Source of the DNA: Torreya grandis
Taxonomy: Eukaryota > Streptophyta > Pinopsida > Cupressales > Taxaceae
Assembly (NCBI GenBank): GCA_037957365.1
Contig: JARHVA010007802.1
Location: forward strand, 1-64,000
Direction: 5' to 3'
Length of the DNA stretch: 64,000 nucleotides
Shown piece by piece: positions 57,696 to 64,000 of the stretch (position 1 is the stretch's first letter; each line of letters starts with the position of its first letter). The notes beneath the pieces were generated by a model. It was not told where the DNA came from. It did not search any database and saw only the letters and a program-made list of their open reading frames with translations. A program made the translations under genes and the position numbers.

Positions 57696-58877
57696 TGTTA
57701 GGAACCCATGGAAGCATAATTGATTACCATATACAAGAAACTTACATGTAGAATTAAACCAGAATCACAAGTAACTAAAATTCAGAAATAACATAGAATA
57801 TGAGAGACAATACCCAATTGTATTAATACTCATCCAAAAAAGAATACAATAAAGAAGATGCCACTTCTTCTTCACACCTCTCAGAGGCTTCCCACACCTC
57901 AAGTGTACAGTAATTCTTTCCTCAAATCTCTCTCTCTTACAGTCCCAAAACACAACTCAAACACAGAGTTGGTGTTCACCTCTAACTAGTTAGTATCCAC
58001 TACTGCCAGTACACAAGTGCTCCATGCACTCCACAAGTGCTCCATGAACTCCACAAGTGCTCCATGCACTCCAAGTACTCAATGTACTCCAAGTAGATCT
58101 CCCATGAACTTGCAACAACCTACAACTCAAATGATCTTACTTATGAAAGGAACTACCTTGCCTTCCTCTTTACTCTCCAACTGAGTACACACCATACTCC
58201 AAGTAGATCCTGCTTGATCCTGCTCCCTATTGTGTTGCTATCACCTTGATTCTACTGCCACCTACAGATCAACCTAGTTCTACACACTTGTAAACCTTAG
58301 ACCTTGCACACACATACACTTGCAGATCAATGATCTTACTTACCATGTAGATCTCCTAACGTAGCCATGCACACCTATTGACCAAGATCATACATACATG
58401 AAGAACCCTTCTGATTCACCAAACCAACACCCACACTTGGTACTGTTGTGGAATTAGGAGGAACACCCTTGCTCACTTCACACACAAAAGGAGCTAATAT
58501 TTGCTCTCTTACTCTCTAGCACAAATTACAATACAGCCCATGAGTCTATTATATAGATCTCATGCAAACAATAATTAGACATCTAATTACAATAATTAGA
58601 TCCATAGCTTCAAGTCTAAAATTGGCCTTTGACATACAAACAACCGGTTTGTTAACTAACTATCTGTGAACTGGCAGTTTTGGAACCACACAGGCGATAG
58701 ACGTTGGTCCCTGTCTGCCTGGAGGTGACCGACGCTGGCCGATCCATGACTGACATCAGTTTCTCTTCTCATTGTATATGACTGACATCAGCTAATTAGA
58801 CTGACGTCGATTGCTCTGTAACTCAGCAACCTCCTCCATGTCTGTATTAGTGAAGCTTTTAGCTCCACAACCTAACA
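57696..58877 (-). repeat. Co-2 5' LTR (right)
   Basis: 1182 bp. The 20-bp unit ACAAGTGCTCCATGCACTCC is present three times here (about 58013-58072) versus two in the other LTR (+20). The other LTR has 11 extra bases in an AACAACCTCTC repeat, which accounts exactly for the 9-bp length difference. Confidence 0.95.
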
Positions 58878-58882
58878 CCTTC

Positions 58883-60470
58883 AACACTTATATGACCAAT
58901 TTTAGAGACTTATGATACATGTAGATGATTTTATGAGATAAATGTATCATTATAATATATAAATAGAATATGTTCAAATGGAAATATTGGTCTTGTAGAC
59001 CAATCTCATAATGTTGTACTTCACTATCTCATCTCAACTAGATAGGTCAACTTGTGAGTAATTTTTTCACTATAATCACTAACCTCCAAAAATTATACCA
59101 AACATGATCATGTATTAAAATTCCTAAAAAACATCTCAATGAACTTGGTTTCATCCCTATTTCATGACATCACATCCCTAATCATCTTCTCACTACTACC
59201 TAGATTTTTCATTGTTTGCACCATTAGGCCTATTAGCAACAAGCTATCTTGGATGATAGGTTTAACACACCTAAGAGATAGAACATGTCAATAAACCACC
59301 ATGGACATAAAATAAAATTATCAACCTTATCCATCTAATTATTTTCATACTTTGACTTGGTCAACTCTAACTGCTAAAACAAATCTCTAAGAAATGTGCA
59401 ATTTACTATAGGGTCTACTCACACACTTGACAAATCAATCACATATGGAGGTTCTTGAGAGATTTGAGTACACGATGAAATAGTTTGTAAAGTCATTTGA
59501 GAAAATTTTGGGCTATTTTAATAAATCTCTTCAACATTGGGTCCTTATTAGGGTTTTATGAAGGTTTAAACCTATTTCCACTCTTAACAATTATTCATAA
59601 AGCATGGTCCTTGATCCAAAAACTAATGCCTAAAATTTTGAGATAGGACCATTCCCAATATATTATGAATATATCAAGTTCCCATGTAAAGTTTTTATGA
59701 GATATTTATCACAATAAAAACCTTATTGAGTAGAGAACCCTTCATTATTTACGCTTGAGAGACTTTAAAACACTTTTTCATGCCTTATCTTTCAAATCTT
59801 AACCTCAAAATTAATGTAAATACTTGAAAAAACTTGGATTACCTTTTTAAATGATACCCTAATCACACTTTCCTTTAAAACTAATCCTGATACCCCATTA
59901 GGCCACACACTTTCTCTTTGATTGCTTATACCTTAACCTACAAACCACATTAGACCTAAAAATTGACCTTCACACCTATTTCCATGCACTCTCTACCACT
60001 CTCACATACTTAAGAAACCTCATACATGATTAAAAATTGTAATACATCATTCATATGCCTTGAAAACAAATAATGATGCCTTATTAGGCTAGGTAGGGTC
60101 TATAAGTGGTCTAGGTATATACTAGGTCTAAAGGTCCTACCCCTATAGGCTTGCCCTGAGACTCTCATGAGTATTCCAAACCCTCATATGCATGATCAAG
60201 AAATCGTATACAACCACTCATGCTTATTTTCACTTATCTCACCAAGACACTATGACCCTTCATGCACAAGACTAGGCATCTTATGCACATACCTTCTCAA
60301 GATACTACAAGGCTCAAGCACTTGACAAATTTGACAATAAGGACATTCCATGCTGACCTTTAAATCACTCATGTAGTCATAATAACATATACCAATCATA
60401 TATTACACTTTTAGAATCACTATAATACTTGTCATCCCCCAAAAATAGCTTTCATTTTTAGGACAACATT
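58883..60470. other. degraded repeat, right flank of Co-2
   Basis: Continuation of the sequence before 54502. Non-coding in all frames; no domain, RNA gene or LTR pair identified. Confidence 0.4.
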
Positions 60471-60477
60471 TGACATA

Positions 60478-60498
60478 TTTTGGTCTTAAAGACCAAAA
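60478..60498. repeat. 21-bp perfect palindrome
   Basis: Arms TTTTGGTCTT and AAGACCAAAA around one A. Lies at the very start of the motif-rich block. Confidence 0.9.
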
Positions 60499-60562
60499 TT
60501 ATCTCTTCTCTTTTCAAAATTTGTCTTGGGCATTCAAATTCTTTAGTTTTCAAGATTTTCTT

Positions 60563-60655
60563 GAATCTACGGACTCTGCAGGCATGAATCTATGGACTCA
60601 GCAGGAAGAAAAATCTATGGACTATGCAAGAAAAGGAAAATCTATGGACTCTACA
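60563..60655. repeat. four short repeats AATCTAYGGACTCTGCA
   Basis: Near 60564, 60586, 60612 and 60639, spacing 22-27 bp. They fall in an open frame (60470-60886) that is not otherwise gene-like. Confidence 0.8.
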
Positions 60656-60829
60656 AGTAGATTCATTTTTACAAGTTCAAAGGGCTTCTACAGGTGGTTT
60701 CAGTCAAAAGGAATCAGTTTTCAAACACTTAGTCATTTTCTAGGATTGTTTCAATGCCTTGCTTCGAATAGAAATCTCCATTGGCAAACACCAGCAGCAA
60801 GTTCAATGTCTTTGGCAAGAGTTAAGTGC

Positions 60830-61370
60830 TTCATCAAGGTTCAAAGTTCAATCACTTCAATTGGTTCATTGACTTCCAAACATTGAACCAAATCAAGGTA
60901 GCTTGAACCATTGAACCACTGAACCATTTTGGTTCAAAGGTTCAACAGGTTCAAGGTTTAACTATAGGTTCAATCAAAGAAACAGTTTAAGGGCTAAGTT
61001 CAAACAAGTAGTTCAATGCTTTATTTCACTCAGATGGTTCATTACCTTTGTTTCAACATCTTTTAGTTTAACCATTTGGTTCCTAAGTCGGTTTAAAGCC
61101 TTGTTTGAACCATTGAACCAAAACTTGGTTTAACGTCTAGGTTCAACAGTAGTTTCATTCACTTAGTTCATCGGCTTGAACCATTGGCTTTAACCATTTT
61201 GGTCCAAAGCCTTGGTTCAACCGATTGGTTCAATGTATTGGTTCAATGTCAAATTTCATCCAATGGTTCATTGCTTTTTTGATTCAAAGGGACTTGGCAC
61301 GCTTCATTAAACCTTTGAACCGGTTCAACTAATGGTTCATCGGCTAAGTTCAAAGGGGCGGTTCAATGCT
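60830..61370. repeat. GGTTCAA / TTGAACC motif field
   Basis: More than 20 copies of GGTTCA or its complement TGAACC in about 540 bp, many paired as TTGAACCATTGAACC and including the palindrome GAACCGGTTC (61317-61326). Spacing is irregular, so it is not a clean tandem array. Confidence 0.85.
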
Positions 61371-61379
61371 GAAAGGAAC

Positions 61380-61910
61380 TTTTTTGAAGGACAAGTACCC
61401 TTGCGGAGGACACTTCATCAACCAAAACACCCTTCAAATTTTCAAAAGAAATCCAAAGACTTATTCAAATACTTGGCAGAACCAATTTTTGTGGACATTT
61501 TATCCACGGGAATTTTACCCAGACTTTTGTCTGTGGGAAAAATGTCTGCGGAATTACCCGTGGGGAGTTTTCAAGTCAAACACCTAGGAATTTTCCCTGA
61601 GGATTTATCCATGGGAATAAAGCCTGGGGAAACATTTGTCTATAGGGACTACCAAAACAAAAGCCTAGGGAAATATTTTTCTGTGGAGATTGATAAAACA
61701 AAGGGCTATCGAAGGACCCCGAAGGGTAAGTGCCCTTGCGGGGGACTCTCAATAGACAAAGTAAAGGGCTTTTCTAACTCGATAAGGATCATTTCTCAAG
61801 GCCTAAAAGGGTATGTCCAATTCAAAAAAGTGCTAAATAAAAAGCCAAAATCTGAAAGAAGACCAAGGGGTGATGCCCACAAAGATGTCAAATTCAGCAT
61901 AGCTGACTAG
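61380..61910 (+). other. GC-richer block with degenerate short repeats, 192-codon open frame
   Basis: CCCTTGCGGAGGACACTTC (61390) and CCCTTGCGGGGGACTCTC (61732) are near-copies. Between them GGGAATTTTxCCC-like and GTCTGTGGGAAAAATGTC-like words recur. The open frame at 61332-61910 is Lys/Gly/Pro-rich with no known domain; its codons follow the repeats rather than a protein fold, so I do not call it a gene. Confidence 0.4.
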
Positions 61911-62259
61911 CCGTTGGAAGCATATTGACGGGCATGTAAATGTCAATTTTAAAGACAGTGAAATAGCCTTTAATTTATAGACCTGAATGCATTTCTAGAA
62001 TTCAAGACAAAAACAAGCTGAAAGTGAGGAAAAATAGAATAATGGATGAATCCAGGACTCGATTCAATCAATCTGGAAAGGAAGAACAATGAAGATAAGA
62101 TCAGACTGACAGCTAGGCATTGAAAGTTGTAATCTTACAATTACATAGCCTGTTCATCTACATTGAAAGATCAAATAGGTAAAAGGCCCCAAATTTCCAG
62201 CTAGTCTTCCTAACATTTCCCAATGCATCATGATGTATTACTATTCTTGAGTCCTTCAA

Positions 62260-62273
62260 ATGGCTATATAAGG
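62260..62273 (+). promoter_or_regulatory. TATA box
   Basis: GGCTATATAAGGGAC, a close match to the plant TATA consensus in GC-richer context. The GACTTTGTGCT motifs start downstream of it. Confidence 0.6.
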
Positions 62274-62344
62274 GACTTTCTTTCATCGTAAAAGATCTTC
62301 TTTTTGACAATCTGAATGAAACTCTGTTGAAATTGAGAAGCATC

Positions 62345-62645
62345 ATTGAGACTTTGTGCTCAGTCTATTAATCATATTTTGTTGATGAAAACAAGGGACT
62401 TTTTTAGACTTTGTGCTATGATATCTTTTTTGTTTAATTAATTTAATAAGCAGGATTAGTAAATTAGTCAAAAAGGTGTCCTAAAGAATCAACTGTGGAG
62501 AGACTTTGTGCCCCCATAGCTTCCTTCAGTGTGTTTGCTTTTTCATTGATGTGTAAAGGACTTTGAGAATACTTTGAGCTTTCATTGCCCTTCGTATATC
62601 ACTCTTGAGTATTTCAGGTATAGACTTTGTGCTATGTCTTGATTT
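62345..62645 (+). repeat. GACTTTGTGCT repeats
   Basis: AGACTTTGTGC at about 62350, 62408, 62502 and 62625, with weaker GGACTTT forms at 62272 and 62570. Direct orientation, spacing ~60-120 bp, just downstream of the TATA box, so they would lie in the transcript. Confidence 0.85.
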
Positions 62646-62934
62646 GTTGATTCTCATACTCCCAATTACGCTCTACTTTAATTTCTAGGAGTATTCTTGT
62701 GGCTGGCTGAATAGTTTTTCCTAAAAGAAGAGGAGAGCTATCTATCATTCCCTTGAGTTTTTCCTTTGTTTTGTACACATCATCTCTGAAGAAAGAGAGA
62801 TGGATGTCCGGTCCTACCCTTGAGTATTATTATTTTCTATTTATACATATACATAGCATATCCATAGGGAACCTCCCCTTGATGAGAGGAGAGAGCAGTC
62901 TCCTTGTGATGTGATAAACTTACACATTAGGATG

Positions 62935-64000
62935 ACTAATCTTCTTGCTTTGGCTGATAAGACCTATTTTGTTTACCAGTACATTGATAGACAAAATATT
63001 CAACCAACAATACTGATCACTATACTCTCTCATAGCTACATTCTTCAAAGACCTCATGAAGACCTTCTCAATAACCTTTCACATCAATGACAACATCAAT
63101 GCCACACCTCAACAATAGGAAAAATAATCAACAATCACTCCCTTTATAATTGATGAAAAAACACAATGAAAATTGATCATTATTATATCCCCATTTTTGT
63201 CTTTCTCCCCTTTTGACATAAATATCAAAGTGATATTTACAACTCCTTAGATCACACTCCTTTCAACCAAAATACTTAACACATATGACTATGAGTTTAT
63301 GAGACATAATATAAACATGTTCCCCCTATCTCCATACATACATTGTTAGAATAACTCACTTGTACTTGGATCTAAAAGCCTAATTGGCTCCCCCTAAGTA
63401 CTTAGCTTCTTCAATGATTTGTAGGAATTCCTATCTTAGGTGTTGAAATTTTACCTTTAGATGTGTTTTGGTCAAAATGTCTAATGATGAGGCCAAGGTA
63501 TGCCCATTAAATGTATAATAAATGACCTCATCTTACTCTCTCTTTCTATTAAGTTTGATTGCATTTTGTGACTTTTATTCTAATCTGATATGAGTTAGGA
63601 TGTAATTATCCATCTTTTATTGATTGTGATTCTCACGTTTAAAAATCCCTGTAATTCCTAACAAGTGTTTTGGAAAATTCAAGTTTTGTAATAAAATAGG
63701 TCATCATCAGGGTGAAGAATAAATATGAAGCAGATTGCATATTTTTACAAGCATTGGAATCAATACAGTTTAGTTCTGGAACCCCACCACACTATTTCAA
63801 GGAGTCACATTTTCAAACTTAGTTCCAAAACTCTATATTTAGCTCTAGAATTATCTGAATTAGCTTTGGTACTCCTGCAGATAAGCTCCAAAACTTTCAT
63901 AGTTAAACATGGAACTGATAAAGATCTATTCTAAATGGCCAATGATTTGTCAAACCAATGATCCCATTAAATTAGGAGTAGACTTCCAATTTCCATACTT
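62935..64000. other. unassigned sequence
   Basis: No domain or repeat pair identified. 63193-63228 (TTTGTCTTTCTCCCCTTTTG, then ACATAAATATCAAAG) resembles a stretch I associate with 3' regions of plant copia elements in reverse; weak. The open frame 63725-63934 shows no motif. Confidence 0.35.

Larger units (their letters stand above)
54507..58877 (-). mobile_element. Co-2: defective Ty1/copia LTR retrotransposon
   Basis: 4371 bp with LTRs 54507-55679 (1173 bp) and 57696-58877 (1182 bp), ends TGTTAGG...CCTAATA/CCTAACA, and a perfect 5-bp target duplication CCTTC (54502-54506, 58878-58882). Initiator-Met primer site, short protease/pre-integrase frame, motif array, RT/RNase H remnant and purine tract are all in minus-strand order. 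Gag body and integrase core are missing. Same family as Co-1 by LTR ends, spacer and deletion points, but its LTRs are about 450 bp longer. Confidence 0.96.
60471..62934 (+). repeat. candidate solo LTR or unknown promoter-bearing repeat
   Basis: Begins TGACAT, ends TTACA, with CATT on both sides (60467-60470, 62935-62938). Has a good TATA box near 62262 at about three quarters of its length, as in an LTR. No second copy in the window, and a 4-bp match found by searching is weak. The block differs from its neighbours in motif content (below). It could also be a piece of another repeat class. Confidence 0.3.

Noticed and set aside
61332..61910. 192-codon open frame as a protein gene.
   Set aside because: No domain, lies in a repeat-built block, and its sequence follows the nucleotide repeats; no splice or family support.
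1..64000. A host gene cluster or a bacterial-type defence or biosynthetic system.
   Set aside because: Every recognisable protein block belongs to retroelements or the retroelement-borne PMD; there are no operons, ribosome-binding sites or intact long frames.

Overview
The window looks like repeat-dense nuclear DNA of a seed plant with a large genome. It is AT-rich, has no convincing host gene, no operon-like organisation and no bacterial signals, and is almost entirely degraded, nested LTR retrotransposons. The diagnostic pieces are a Tat-type Ty3/gypsy pol with two RNase H domains, plant mobile domain (PMD) remnants, and Ty1/copia elements whose primer site matches plant initiator tRNA-Met. 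A gymnosperm is my guess from the texture, but the species cannot be read from the sequence.

Layout. 1-3492: the gag of a minus-strand gypsy element (Gy-E), its leader, and probably part of its LTR. 3493-7445: a complete-ended but defective copia element (Co-1, plus strand). 7446-12620: a diverged tandem duplication, then a minus-strand Tat fragment (Gy-A) with an internal deletion joining gag to the integrase tail. 12621-15350: unassigned sequence ending in a ~200-bp tandem array. 15351-51632: one minus-strand gypsy element (Gy-B) in which BOTH LTRs were later interrupted. Its left LTR holds a 17.7-kb Tat-type element (Gy-C, plus strand, 15978-33701). Its right LTR holds a 10.2-kb gag-only gypsy element (Gy-D, minus strand, 40509-50669). 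Each Gy-B LTR preserves the empty target site of the insertion found in the other. 51633-54506 and 58883-60470: unassigned degraded repeat. 54507-58877: a second defective copia element (Co-2, minus strand) with a perfect CCTTC target duplication. 60471-62934: an odd promoter-bearing, repeat-motif-rich block, possibly a solo LTR. 62935-64000: unassigned.

The most interesting signals are these. (1) Gy-C and Gy-D, two different gypsy subfamilies, both carry a decayed PMD gene antisense to the element between the coding region and the 3' LTR, each with a long dinucleotide microsatellite just beyond the PMD 3' end. (2) Gy-B is doubly interrupted with reciprocal empty sites. (3) Co-1 and Co-2 share the same pol deletion and the same array of degenerate GACATCGGT/TGACGTCA-like motifs, so they look like a non-autonomous subfamily that amplified in deleted form. 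(4) The Gy-B gag contains a 24-bp (8-residue) repeat tract.

No reading frame here looks like an intact working gene. The retroelement frames carry stops and frameshifts, many explained by C-to-T or G-to-A change, as expected for old methylated repeats. All comparisons were made by eye, so boundaries of degraded internal domains are approximate, while LTR ends and target duplications are given to the base.
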